Origin: Phoenix dactylifera
Taxonomy: Eukaryota; Streptophyta; Magnoliopsida; Arecales; Arecaceae
Length of the DNA stretch: 64,000 bases
Direction of reading: 5' to 3'
Assembly (NCBI RefSeq): GCF_009389715.1
Contig: NW_024067666.1
Coordinates: 2,893,001 to 2,957,000, forward strand
Positions within the stretch are counted from its first letter, which is position 1, and every line of letters starts with the position of its first letter. The notes beneath the pieces are model-generated. The model was given only the letters and a program-made list of their open reading frames with translations. It did not search any database and had not been told where the DNA came from. Shown one piece after another: positions 1 to 14,200 of this stretch. The translations under genes and the position numbers were made by a program.

Positions 1-652
1 TATGAATTCTTTGAACATAACAGCAACAGATTTATTTCGTAGACTTTTGGACAAACATTCTCCAAAGGCACAGGAGCCACTCAAAAATTTACTTTATCTC
101 CAGTGTCAACTCTAAATCTGAACACTCATAAGAAATTGTTTCAATTTCCTAAAAGGCTAAAACTTTTTCTGCACTTATGAGATACAATGTTGATTTACTG
201 AAAATTCCAACCCACAGCCCTGTAGCATTAAGCTCACTTTCCTTACAAGACTAACTTCATCTCACAGAATTGCAAGCCTATAAAGTTGTTGTCATAACAA
301 TTCTAAATTCATGTAACTCAACCTCACCGTTGAATTCCCCTCTCATGCTTTCTGTGCACATAACTTTCTATCCAATGAAGACAGTACACTGTTAACCCCC
401 CCCCCCCCCTCCACTCCTTTAAAGGAGCCTTCTGTGAAGTTCTTATGAAATCAGGAATCTTAACAAGAATTGCAAAGATTGACAAGTGTACAGGATGGAT
501 GAGACAATGCAGAAAATCTCAAATGTTCCAGCTTGCAGATAATCACTTTGGATATAGTCCAATAGTTTTCTGCAGATGCATATCGAGCCAGGAAAATAGG
601 GACAGAATATAGCAACATTTGGCATAAAGCATCATTGAGCTAAAGTGAATAC
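1..652 (-). other. Intron of the GMPPA-like gene at the window edge
   Basis: No exon of the GMPPA-like gene could be found here, so this is read as intron 8, continuing off the left edge. It is AT-rich and holds a run of 13 C at about 397-409. I see no transposon ends. Confidence 0.6.
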
Positions 653-2899
653 CTCTGTCATTCCGCCGCATGATGGCATCCTGGATGGCAGTAAAGATAT
701 CTTGTGTAAATACATAGACACCACAGTTTATGAGATCACTTACCTGCAACATAGAGCCATCCCACAGCATAGCGGTATCATTCAGAGTAAGCAAAACACA
801 GATCTTTAAAGATGTACATATTACAAGAAATTGGTGTTTTGGTTGCATATGCAAGTCCAGGAGTTAGAAAGAAATAAAAATGAATGACAACTGTTACTTA
901 CAAATGTCTCTGGTTTCTCCGTGTAGTGCAACACTTCATTTGTGATGGGATCAGCGACCAACTCACCAAACTGGTTCGCTGATTCAGCAGACACCTATAT
1001 AAAAGTGGCGGAAAATCTAAGCACACTGAAAAATTATAAGATGTCATTAACAAAAATATCACCAGAAACACAAAATGAACAAGATAGCTACAACCAGTGC
1101 TTCACCTTGATTACTAAAACAGTGCCCATGCCACCATATCTTTTATGGGCTTCTGCATTCATTAAAAGGAATAGGAAGTTAACCATCAACTTAAGTGAAA
1201 TTTAACAAAGGACTGTACCAGAACTACATAATTGTCTGAGACAACATGTCGTTGGAACCTATATTTGGGGGACAGGGGTTTCACACTTTACTGTCAATGT
1301 CTTCCTGAACTGCAAATTATAACTGTCAGATAATCCCCTACTAAAGGAATGCTAAAACCATGTCCTCAACAAAGTTTCTTATATGCCTTCAATGCTAATT
1401 AGTTGGGCCTATGATTTGTGCAATAATTGACAACGACGTTGCAGAGCTCTGTCTTGAGTAGCTGAAAAAGTTCAGAGGCATAAGCCTATCGAATATGGGC
1501 TGCAAGTAATCTGATGCATTAGTGTAACCATCACTTGTCTGAAAATGAATAGCATTAACCCGATAATTGGATACTTCAATAAGATTCATGTATTTGTCTT
1601 AAACACCTAAGCACCTCTGAGGCTCTAACAGTAAAACTATGTGGATGTTTCTGGGCCACATCAATCTTCATAAGATTCACACCTCCAAAGAAATTTTGAA
1701 ATTTTGACCAGAATATATACTCGACCTTCATGTATAAGATATCCCAGATACTTGTCTTGTACTCAAGCTTTGGTTTTAAGTATCAAGTATGAGCAGATTA
1801 GTGCACTATATAGGATAGTTGTGCCCGTACTCATGTCCTCAATTTTGACTACAACAAAGTAAAATCATAATATCACAACAAAATTTATATTCATCAAGCA
1901 GGTGATATTACGGTGATGACACAACTATGCCACATTGGCATAACTACATGCAACTAGTGTGGATGAAACTGAACCCGTATAAGGAAACCTAAATACATAA
2001 TAATAGCTCCAGGGGGAACTTACCAAGCATTTCTGGCAGAGGAAAGCTGCAGCAAACATCACAATTCAGCAAAAATATATGAGACTGCCGTACACAAAGG
2101 AAGGGGTGATCAGAAACCGAAGAACTTAGATTACTAGACTTATCACAAGGCAGAAGATCCTATCAATTATGTTACAACAAACAAGAAATTTCAAAAAAAA
2201 AAAAAAATTGCTATTCAAGAACTCAAGCCTAACAATGATGACACTTTGCCTAGCTTAAATATAAACATATAGGGATGTTTGAGTGCCAAAGAAACCTAAC
2301 TGGATTATCTTCCATAACATAGTCCCTGAAGTTGTACAGACCACCAGCCGAGCCATGTGGCTTGTCCTCCTTCAAATATCTAAGGAGTACATGCGCTAGT
2401 GAATTAAAAACATGCATACAAAATTAAGCTTCTCAAATCTACCAGAATCTCTAAAGAGAAGAAACAAACAAACCGAACAGGAATTCTAAGCTCATTAGAA
2501 ATAGACGACACATAGAGAGCAAACTCCCGCTCCTCATAGAAGCCAATCAGATAAATCTGAGCCAGATTTGGAATCTACAAGATATCAAGAACGTATGCAT
2601 GAGAAGATGATCCAACAAAAAGGGAGGAAAAAAACGCACCATAAGAGAGAAAGATTACTCTTTTACAGACGGATATGGGATGGTGAATCATAGGCTGGCC
2701 GGCCAAGGGGAAGAGCGGCTTCGGAACGTTCAGCGACAGCGGCCGGAACCGAGTACCTTCAAGAAAACCAAGAAGATCCATCAAAGAAGAAGAGAAGAGA
2801 GTGGTATTATAGATCATATCATCTGATCAAAGAAAGAATACCTTTTGTGGGTCCGCCGACCAAGATCACGGCGACCACCCTCTCTTGAGAGCTCGTCAT
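653..2899 (-). CDS. GDP-mannose pyrophosphorylase alpha-like (KONJAC-type) protein, 5' part
   Basis: Eight exons on the minus strand: 2842-2899 (ATG at 2899), 2659-2756, 2474-2574, 2301-2379, 2024-2084, 1106-1152, 902-994 and 653-743. All have GT-AG borders and the frame holds for 209 codons plus one base; the rest lies beyond the left edge. The protein opens with [20 protein letters not shown] and continues [14 protein letters not shown], the sugar-nucleotidyltransferase signature, followed by the family blocks [62 protein letters not shown] and [13 protein letters not shown]. The [13 protein letters not shown] form is typical of the alpha/GMPPA branch. In Arabidopsis, KONJAC1 and 2 belong to this branch and boost the catalytic GDP-mannose pyrophosphorylase (VTC1) in the cytosol, supplying glucomannan synthesis. 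Family assignment is firm; a regulatory rather than catalytic role is inferred from the family. Confidence 0.9.
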
Positions 2900-5215
2900 G
2901 GCCCCCTTTCCCTCTACTTGAGATATCCGTTCGATCGATAGACCCTGGAGCACGACAAGCCGGAGAATTGAAGAGAAGGGAGCAGAGGGAAGGAAAAAGC
3001 CAACGGTTTGGGGGAAGCGGAAAGGGGAGGAGGACGCGACGGGAAAAAAGTTCTTATTTTTGTAAGCAAACAAAAGGAAAGCAAAAGACGAGGGTTTTGA
3101 CAGCCGGAAGGGAAGTAGAGGGGTCTCAGAATGTGGAGCGGGCGGGAGGAAAAAAGCGCAAGCTTCATGGCTCCATCCGCCTTTTAGACGTCGTCGGCGA
3201 CTAAGCGTTTGGTGAGACGCAGCCTCTTTTTATTTTATTTTATTTTATTTATTTTATTAACAATAGTTGTTTGTTCGACTCTCATGTTGGTGCAACCAGT
3301 GGAATTAGAGGCAACAATCTAATCTTTATAGAGTATTGTGCAGCATAAGAGGTGACCCTATCGGTGGCTCTATTCGTCTTCTAATATACATGCACTGTCT
3401 GATCGATGATACAATCTTTTATTATCTGACGAATATCACAAAGTAGAGAACTCCGGTTCTCTCTCTATCCTCCTCTTGTATCCAATCGATCATCATGGTT
3501 GAATTCTCTTTATGAATGATGGGCTCCGCCCGCAGCCTTTATTCGTCCCAAAACCCACCGAATATCCACCATATTAGCCGGGTACAACCCAAGAGACCTT
3601 GCTATGAGCTAGCATGGCTGCATCAGGCATGGAAATCAAGATTATTAAAAGAAGGAAAAAAATTATGATATATCTTTTCTACATCGGTTGTTTGTCAATT
3701 TATTAAAACATAAATTTTTTGCACTCGATTAGCATCATTCTAATATAAAAATAGATGTTGCATTAGTTCCAACAAGAGTCGCTTCATCAGTGTTGGAGAT
3801 ACGGGGTTAAGTTCAGATGCAAATGTTGTTAATTTTTAACCCTGAGAGGCACCTTGGCTACTTTTAACTAAATTGCTGATAGCTCTAATCCTCTTGGATC
3901 TCATATTCCCGGAAAGATTTTGAGCGACGGGTCTTAGAGTTCTCTACATTATTCTAGGGATGGATAAATAACATTGCAAGCCAATAGAAGTTTACAACTT
4001 TTTCATCCTGACAGAGCCGAGAGCTTTTGTTTAAAATTAGTAGTATTTTAAGCTTTTGATCACGACCATGGGCCTCCAGGAACAAGTCTCAACGATGGAT
4101 GATTACTTTATGACAGTTTACAAGATAACCAAGCAACCGAGCGCAATGGTGCGAAGAAGACAAGCCTTACATGGTGCTAGCATTGTGCATTTTTTTAAGC
4201 ACGTCGAAAGAAAGATATAGGATGGATTGTTGCATTATCCATACGCAGAATCCTAATTTTTTTTTTTTTTTTGGGTACAACAGCAGGCTACTCTAGCGCA
4301 AGTACAGTCGGCAGAATTAAAAAAAAATGACAAAGCAAGCAGCCCCTAATATATTCAGAAGATCTTTTCAAAATATTACGCAGTAAAAGAGGCAATCCAG
4401 TCGACAGCCCTGTTTGCTTTTGATATACATATACGGCTTGAAAGACGCTACAATCCCCCACCATCCAACGAATGTCACATATCCACTCGATCACCATGGC
4501 TAAATTCACTCTTTTTGTGCAGAAAAAATGCACACAAGCTAGGCCAAATTGGGCTGCTCCCCCTCTCCCGTTCATCCCGTAGCTCATCCTCCTCATTCCC
4601 GGTCCTCCAATAACGGAGATATCGTAATCTGAGAACAAAGGAAGAGTGGAGATTCCAAGGACGAGGTGAGGCTGATGGCAAGTGTTTCGCTGCTGGGGCC
4701 GACTTGAAGAGGGGCTTCGCCCTCTTCTCAGGCCAACCACAGTTGTTCTCTCTGCTTGGATTTGGATGGCTTGGGCTCAGTTCGGATCACAACTCCATTA
4801 AGCTCATGCTTAAACCTTCAAAAGATTTCGAAACCCCAAAAAAATTTCGAGACCAGGCCTGGGCTATATGAAAGCCTGACAAGACTCGGTCCAGTTCTAA
4901 TCCTAATTAAGAGCCAACCAGTCATCAGCACTAATCATATATTACACATAAACATCTAGAGCTTGAGTCCAGTTTCTAGAATAACCTACATGTGTCTCTT
5001 CCTTAACCATGGCATTCTCAATCATTTTGCATGCTTTGAACAGACTGCAGCACTAATTAACATGATTGGGTTTGGGTTCAAAATGGAGGGGAAACAAATG
5101 GGACAAACACGCTATTACATGGCATTTTTATACACACATTTGCTATCTTTGAAAACCCTAGAAAATAAGTTAAGCCTCCTGCTTAATTGATTGTTCCTAG
5201 GATACCAGCAGCTGC
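2900..5215. other. Intergenic: GMPPA-like promoter side and HOS15 3' side
   Basis: This stretch lies between two minus-strand genes. The part just above 2899 is purine-rich on the plus strand (about 2930-3170) and should hold the 5' UTR and promoter of the GMPPA-like gene. A (TTTTA)n tract lies at about 3228-3255 and a T15 run at about 4258-4272. The 3' UTR of the HOS15-like gene should lie just below 5216, but I could not fix its poly(A) site. No convincing gene or transposon end was seen. Confidence 0.5.
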
Positions 5216-8200
5216 CTACATTCTGAAATCCATCACACATACAGTGTTGTTGGAGTAACAGGCTGCAATTTTGTCACCTTCCCTGCTCCAACAGACTTCG
5301 AAAATGCCACCGCCTCCCCTGTAAGTCTTCAAAATCCTCCCTTCTCTCACTGACCAAATATGCAGGCATTGATCCAATGACCCGCTTGCTAGATACTCAC
5401 CATTTGGGCTAAATGCCACAGAGTATACTGCTTGCCTGGTATTTAATTATAATGAATCAATACTAAGAAAATTATAGGTATCGCCTTAATTAAAACATCA
5501 GTGTAAACCACTGTGTCATCATGAATTGCAGTCATACCTGTGGCCATTTAAGCTGTACAGAAGGCGTCCTAGCTCAACTTCCCATAACTTTATGGTTGAG
5601 TCAAAAGATGCACTGTATATTTGCCAAAATCACTGATTAACACTAGCCAAGAGAGAGAGGAAATGACATTGCTAGGGTAGATGGTGAATTTGCGATACAT
5701 AATAGACATGTAAGGCCAGTATCATGGCTCTGGAGAGGCTTATCCAGTGTATATTTTGCAACCTAATGTTTCATAGGAACAATTTCTTGAAAGATCAAAA
5801 TATTTACCGCAATGAGAATCAGTTATATGGATGCCTTACAGCCATTAAATGCAATAAAAGCACAAAATATTTAGCAATAACAGTTCAACAAAAGCAAATA
5901 ACCTAAATAACCTGAAATCGAGGTGCAAGTTTTGTCTGCATGTTTGCTTGTAACCAAGCTTTCATAATTTTGTTCTTTACCTTCCTGATGGCAAGGAGGG
6001 ATGTCTTTCCACAGGGTAATGATCATAGGAATGTTTTTACAGAACAAAAATTATGCTGGCAATGTCATGTGGCTCTCCATGGTAGGTAAACAGAGAGAGA
6101 GAAAGAGAGGTGTTTATAATGTCATGACCATTGCGTCATCAAGATAAGAGAAGTCTTAGGTCGCCAAACAGCTCAGACATGTTAAGAAGGATTCTCATGC
6201 AAGGAAGTCTTCAAGAAACAGGGACAGAAAGTGAGGATCTAAGACAGCAAACCTTGACTGCAGATTTACCTTTTTAGATGATGAATGACAAAAACAATTA
6301 TAAAGCAATCTAAAAAGGAAACTGTTGAACACTTGTTTATTGGCCATGGTATTATTAGTTAATACCAAATCCTAAATCACAATTTGAATCACTTCTTCCA
6401 TGTGGTGGAAAATCCGCAGAAGGAAAGAACACATCAAGAAACATAATACAAAATAACTGGTCATGTTAACGCAATGAAATCTGAAGGTCATGAACAGTGC
6501 TTCAAAATGTCCTCCAACATTATTCACATATCTTATACAGTCACTTCCTCTGAACAGCCTAAAGCAAACTAATTATTAGTTGTCCCGCATTGCTGACATG
6601 CCTCCCACTATGCGAAGAAATCCATTCTAAAAGTAGATAGTCAAAAGCTGGAAAAAGAACACCCTGACCTGCTAAGCTTGCACCCAAAAACATTATCTTA
6701 ATTTACAGACTGATGGTTGGGGATGACATTATATGGACTTGATACCATCAGTTTACTTATTAAAACAAAAATACCACCAATATGTATATTAATTTTGCTC
6801 TTCAACTCCATGGGGGTTTTATGGAGTTTCACAGGCTGCAAAAAAACTATAGCTGACAACTTCATGATATCATCTCTTCTATAACTGGTTTTCCATGATG
6901 AAGTATAAGCATACTGAGAAAGAATGCCAAGAAATCATATAAGTTAAAAACAAAACGAAAAATTCCCAAAGTCAACAACAGGGGAACCCGGGCTAGAACC
7001 AGAGTCAAGTACAATTAATTTATAGCTTTGGGAAGCTAAACTTTTAATTCATATTGCATACAAACAGGTCACTGATTAGGTAGGCATTGGAAGCTTGTTA
7101 TTTTACAGAAACAAGTATGAGTTACCTAATGTAGCCTCCTGCTAATACGGAAAAGGCCTAAACAAAAACAAGCAACATTTAAATAATTGCACCTAATGAC
7201 TCAGGAACAGGATAACAAACTCAAATTAGTTGATTCAGGATAAGAAACCAGATTTAAAGAAAATACAGAAATCATCTCTTTGATTTTTCCCCCCATGCGA
7301 CAACAAAAAGGATGGAAAATTAGAACCTTTCTAGTTAATTGCCGATTTTGTATGACTATGGTAAGAGGATTCTCAAGCACTAATACACATGTACATTCTA
7401 AAGGTATAATTTGCAAATATGTTAGCCTATTCAGTATGGGTCAAATGCACCCGGGAACAAGTGGTTGATGTAAATACAGTCAAACTTAGTATTATGAAGC
7501 TTAAAAAAATACCTTGCCAGTACCAATTGCTGATTTGGGTTGTTTGTACCTGCACCTGCAGGGCTCCATCTAATAGTGTATATTTCCTGAAAAAATTATT
7601 CACGAATCTGTAACAAAGTCATCTAAAAAGAGTTGCTGCATTATGTCAAGCAAAAGATGTAGAACCTTGTTATGCCCCTTGAAGTCGTACAAATATTTGT
7701 CCTGCTTCAGACTCCAAATCTGCCAAAATTTCACAAAAGATACCAGATGTGATCTCTAGGCAATGTTTCCACTTATCCAATGCAACATAGAAGCTGGTTC
7801 AAAGTCAATGTTCTCACTAGGTTCTTGCACCAGACAATTACTTATATTCCATGTCAAATAGCAGGGGCCATCAAGTAAATTCAAGTAGTTAGACATAATG
7901 CCAACCCTTATTACACCCTGGGTACTATGAATCAAACTGTGGCAGACGATGTCTCGAGACAAGATGGAAAATGTAAAATGATTGACTGAGGTTGCGAACC
8001 ATCCATAAGTTGAGGCAGAATTGTAAAATAAAAATTGATAGACAATTGAAAACGACATAGTATTAGCTGTTTATAGATAGTCAGGAGACTCAGGACTAAG
8101 GTTTTAAATCCAATGGGATGGGGGTGTCCCGGTTTCTCCATGAAACAGGATGCCCCGCTGTCCCGCCCCATCTTGGCAGCAATCCCGGTCATGTATCCCG

Positions 8201-11200
8201 ATAGATATCCTCCATCTATCTCCCCTTCTTCTTTCTTTCCTTTTCTTCTTTCTTTCTTTTCTTTCTTTCCTTCCTTGCTTTCTTTCCCTTCTTTTTCTTT
8301 CAGTTTCTTATCCCTTCCTTTATTTCTTTTTTCCTTTTTCTTCTTCATTCTCTTTCCTTTCTTCCTTCTTTCCTTTTTCTTCTTCCTCTTTTTTTCTTTC
8401 AACTTTTTCCTTTTCTTTATTTTTCCTTCCTTTCTTTCATCCCTCTTTCTTCTCTCCCCGCATGGATATTTTTCAGAGTTCCAACCCTGTCCTAGTCCCG
8501 TTTTCTCATAGGAACAGGCCGAGACGGCCGAGACGCCCCCATCCCACCGGAACCCTTGGTTGGGACAAGATTTGATAGTTGAGATTATGTTTATGGTTAT
8601 CCTTAAAAAATCAGAACATATTGATGTATGCAAAATAAAAATTGATGCCTCAGTTGACTAAAATATTATAGCTTAAGAGAAGGATGTAAAAATCTCCACT
8701 AAAATATATTTTGAACCTGGGCAACATATGGATATCATGAACATGAAAAGACATTCAAGTGCTATGTGAAACTATGCCATATGGAAACAGTTCTTACTTC
8801 AAAGATGTTCAGTTACCTTGGCAGTCCTATCATCAGAACATGAAGCCAACAGTGAACCAGTTGGATCCCATTTGATGGCATTAACTTCACCCTGAAATGG
8901 AAAACCAATGAATTATTCTCTCATGCCAAATGAATATCAGAAAATCCCTATTTCAAGCAACTGTGAATATTCCAATTGTAGCCAAATATTTTGCATTAGC
9001 ATGCTCTATTTTCTAAAGGACCTTGAACTCTGAAATGGAACTGTAGTTACCCATAGAGCATGAAAACCAACTATACATATACTAAAAACCATGTATCCGA
9101 AATTCAATCATTACCTAAGGCAAGTGGTAGCTTTGCTAGTACAAGTGACATTAAGAAGCCAGTTGAAGACAGTAATTTCAGTGATCACTTTATCAAGCAT
9201 ACACTTTGACAGACTACTATTTCCCCAATTTGTAACCATATAACACTAAATTTTTTTAAGAAAAATCATGATATCCAACATAATTATATTGAGAGACAAG
9301 AGGCTGTCAAATAGAGCATCCCAAAAAGAGCTAGACCAAAAGATGGATGTTAAAAATTGACTATTTATTTGTTGCATTTTATTCTGCCCCATATGTCAGA
9401 ATTGATGCAAAAATACACTATAGGCAATAAGCATTTTCCATGTAACAAGTGATTTCATCCAAAGAAATTAGAAGTTCTTGAGCGCTATGGCCTTGTAAGC
9501 AAAGCATTAAAGTTTCCTACCTAACGGTGTATCTCTTCCATTACATCTTTCTTTTTTTAATCTATCAATGACTATATCTATAAGATGATATTTTGAAATC
9601 TATCAAAACCTTTCTATAATTTTTACTGGATTGACAATACAAAGTGGCTTGCAATGTTAAATTTTTCTTTTACAATTTTCTAATTTTTGTTATGTTTTCT
9701 GAATTTTCCTTTATGATTTCTGAACTAAATTTATTTTAAACAATTTCAAATTATCAATCAGAACTTTTGGTACTGAAAGATGCTTCATGCTTCTGTTGGT
9801 CATAACAAGTGTAGCTCAATACTGATCATTGATCTCTTGTTTGCTACATAAACAACATTACTTGTTTCGAAAAGAAATTAAATAATTAAACATAAAACAT
9901 TGGTATGACAATGTAGACCAGGGTCAGTAGAACCGTCCCGAATCGGGCGGTTCCGATTGTACCGAGCCCTCCCAGCGGCGGACCGGGACGGCTCCCGCAA
10001 CAGAAACAAAACCAACTGCCGGAGGGAGAGAAGAAAAAGGAAAGAGAGAACGAGCAGGGGAGGGAAGGAGGAGGGTGGTGGAGGCCAGTGGAGGGCCGTC
10101 GGAGGGATCCGGCACAGCAGACCATGCTGTAGAGAATAATCAAGAGTTTATAGGATAAAGAGATGATAGTTATTACTTCAAGCAGAGTTGATCCACAAGA
10201 CAACTTGAAAATAATAAATGGCAGTGGCCCAATGAGGAAATGTCCTGCATGCAGATTTTACCTATGTTCTACAAGATTGCAAATTGAATGAAGAAAAAAA
10301 AAACTTTATCATTCTCATTATCAGTACTGAAGTGACAATCACACCATTACAGTGCTGCCCTTCCATCTTTTACCCATAACACCTTAATTTTTCTAAACAA
10401 AAAAAATATACCATCCCAAAACTATCCCCCTCTGTAGTTTCAACCAATCATATAGAGGGCTCTACAGTACAAACAACCCTGTCCGGTCCAAACTGTTCTT
10501 CCATTTTATTGCTTGCTTTGAATTATTTGGTCTGAGCTGTTTTGATAAATATAATGAAGTCGTCCTAGTCTAAAATTGACAACGGATCTGGTCAAACCGG
10601 CAAGTCAAATAAAGTCCTGTTAGCACTGCCCCAGAAGATACACTCTGACCATCCACAAGCTTAAAAGAAATTTTAATTAGAATTATAAGTAGGCAGTGAT
10701 ATGAATTGATTTTTCATATACATTGATTGATAAGAATTAATTTTTCATATACACTTGCTTTTCAATTGCACATATATATATATATATATATATATAAATA
10801 TATATAATCCAAAATTTCACAAGTTGATCACCTAAAGGAGCTGATACTTCATTGTTTACAAGCACCAGTGGACTATGGATCAATTTTGTAAACTTTTTTT
10901 ATCAAACTGACTTAGCATGTCTGGTTACTACTTGAAAATGTCCACTTTACAAATGTTCCGAGGAAAAAATGCACAAGGATTAAGAAGCATACAGTTAGAC
11001 AAAGCTATGAATTTGCTGCTTGTTTTGAAGTTGTACACATTATAAAGGAAGATGCATGTCAAGTTGGCAGCAATGACAACAAAACTCAAAGGAGATTTGA
11101 TCAAATAATTAGTTTCTATACATCAAAATGGGCAAACCTGATGCCCGGAGAAACCTTTAACTGGGCGATTTTCACCAATCTTACAAACATAAATCATGTT

Positions 11201-14200
11201 GTCTGTTGAGCATGTTGCAAAAGAATTATTGTTTCTCCAATCAACATCAAGTGTCGGAGCTGAAAAGATAAAGAGATCAAACACATCAATGCTCTCATGT
11301 TTCAGTAACGTTAGAAGCACTTCACATAAGCACAGATGTAATTATAGAAAGAAAATAATACCCGAGTGAAATTCAAATTGTTGCTTACACTCCCATGTCT
11401 TTGTATCCCACACAATAGCAGTTTTATCTACACTTCCACTAAGGAGAAAATCACCCTTCTTATTCCATTTCAGGGAGAAAATTGGTCCTTTATGTTTAAT
11501 TAAAGTATTCTTCAATTCCCCTGTTAACACCCAAAGATGGTAAGAACATAATTAAACAAAGGATTCGAGAATCTAACATTACGGTGCCTTATAGGACACG
11601 TGCTAAAAAGAGCACCAAAATAGTCTTGAGATGAAAAAAATCATTTTGACGAAAAGTCCATCTTTAATTTAAGTATTATTCTCGATTCACCATTCGTCAT
11701 AAAACTGTCACTGAAAGATGCCAAAAACAAAATATCCAAACAAAAGTAATAGAAAGGATACAGGAATTTAACATTGTGGAACTAATAATAAAGTTCTAAC
11801 TTATAATACATTACATAAAAAAGGTACATATCATAAATAAAATGTGTGCATTTTTTGTCATAAAAAGATTCTGTTATATGGTGGAAAATTCTTTATTATA
11901 CGTAATTGTTGATGGGGAGCTTAACCTCCAAAAGAAACCCTAAAGCTCCAGTTGCGACCTTTAGGCTAGAGATTAAAATTAGATACCAAAGTTACTTGGC
12001 TATAGGTGGTTATAATATGAAGTATCTCCACAATGTTGGTGATAAAGGAAAAATGCTAGTTAACCAAGATGATGTACTAAACTGATTGTGCAAGTTTAAT
12101 GATGATGTTAACTTAATTATATCTTAATATGTGAATAACATTAAAGCCTTTCTTCATCAGAATACTAGCCCTGCAATTGATAATCTTATGATATTGTTCT
12201 TGGAGTTTCAGCTGGTTAGGTGGCAAAGGCAAAGGCAAAGGCAAACAAGTTTCTGGCAAATATAAACCACTGAACAACCAACTTCTTCTATATAGCAGAA
12301 CATGAAAACCATAAAACTATCATAGTCTAAAGAGGGCATCTTGGTGCATGAGGCACCTATCACTGTGAGGTCTAAGGAGGCTCGGATGTACGCAGCTTTA
12401 ACCCCATGTGCGGAGAGGTTGTGCCATGTTTCGAACCCATGACACTCAAGTCGCAATGGGAGCAACCTTACTATTACGCCAAAGCCTGCCCTTTACAAAA
12501 TTACAATAGTCTATGTGTCACAATTCTTTTTAAAAAAAAAAGAGAGACATGTCGAAGGTATTTTTAACACTCTAGATGTTGCATATTTGTATTTATTATA
12601 AACCCACCATTTACCTTATACTTTTTATTCTTATAACCATTCTTATAGGAGACCGAATATTTTAATTCAAACCCGTGGTCAACATTTTGTCCGAAACTAA
12701 AACAATATTTTTTTCTTGAGATGCAAATGAAGTGTAACATTGAAACATAAAAGTCAAGTGGCCCAAGAAACCCTTGGTTACGTAGCTTACAGCCCAGGCA
12801 GTCAGCCAAAAATAACCTACTAAATCAGTTCCTAGAAACCGACTTCATGCAAATTCAATTAATTTTTAATACACCCACATACTAATTTCAAAAGATTAAT
12901 GCTTAACATGCCTTATGTGTGACTTCTATATTGCAAGATTCATTGACAATTTAAAATATTTGTAGCAGAATTCATAATATTTAAACTGAAGGAAATTTAA
13001 TAATAAATATCATTGTTGTCATAGGTCAATTGGTATAAATTAACACTAATTAGGGTCACTTGTTTAACATTTCAATTTAAGTTATACTTGTTCCTGTTAC
13101 AACAATTTGACCTTTCTTTGATTTCAAATCTACTAGGCAAGTAGACATCATTCACTGTGTCATGTGTACATGTATTCATGTGTGCGCATATATGCAGATC
13201 TGTAAATGAATATGATACATATGAATATACACATAAATAAGAGTGTCTATGGTAGTCTTGGTGACGGTGACCCCAGCATTTTCAGATCTTCTGCTACTCA
13301 AAATCTTGGCAAAGTGCCTAGGAAACCTCCCATGATCACAGTTCATCCGGCAAAGTTTAAAGATGTCTATAATGCTGGTATACAATAAGCAAGCAAATAA
13401 TTATGGTATCAGGAAGTTGAGACAGACAACATTTATAATCAATAAAAGGAGTATCGATATGCTTATCATGCAACCAAGCATCATGATTAGATCTTAAAAG
13501 ATCAAATCAACCAGAGGTGTTGTTCTTGTGATACAACCTTCATCTAGGAGGAGGCAAAAATCTAACCTTATTCGTATTGTGTAGTAATATAGACTAATGA
13601 AAAATATATAAAAACTGAAAAATAAAAAGCATAGATATACAGATAAAATTGATATTCCTCACTTCATCTCTCCATCCACATTCATCATTATGCAAACAAA
13701 GTAGGAAAGAAAATACAAGGATTTGATGTAATTACATGCTGCCTCACACTACAGCCCAAAGCCCCAAACAACTGCCATAAACTTTTAACATCAAAAGCAT
13801 AGAAAATAGCATAAGGAGTTGAGGAAAATGAAACGTTAAAGAAAACATACAAGAGGAGTGAAACAAACAATTAACAACAATGAAAAATCATGCTATAGCA
13901 ACTTACCTTCCCTATTCCATATTCTTGCCTGCCCATCATAGGAACCTGTTGCAAGTAGCGTACCTTCTTCCTATACAGAGACAAGTGAAAATGGATGAAT
14001 CAACAAAAGTTCCTGATGTGATATCTAGAACATATCGAGACTTACAACAGCAGCAAGCATCTTGCTTTCAAAATTTTATATTGGAAACTATTTATTTTGG
14101 AGCTTAATATATCAGGAACACAATCAAACTAAGAGGAACTCACATTCCAATCTAGGGTCGTGACATCCTTGCTTTTTTCATTAGTTCTATCCTCAAAATG

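Noticed and set aside
4288-4740. 150-codon minus-strand frame upstream of the GMPPA-like gene
   Set aside because: No recognisable domain, and it lies in the HOS15 3' intergenic region next to a poly-T run; not supported as a gene.
8113-8575. Long Phe/Ser-rich frames and an antisense Lys/Glu-rich frame
   Set aside because: Produced by the T/C tract of an intronic inverted-repeat element; not protein-coding.
9886-10203. Possible small protein or rDNA-like GC island in the HOS15 intron
   Set aside because: No match to rRNA words that I know and no coding signature; more likely a repeat relic.
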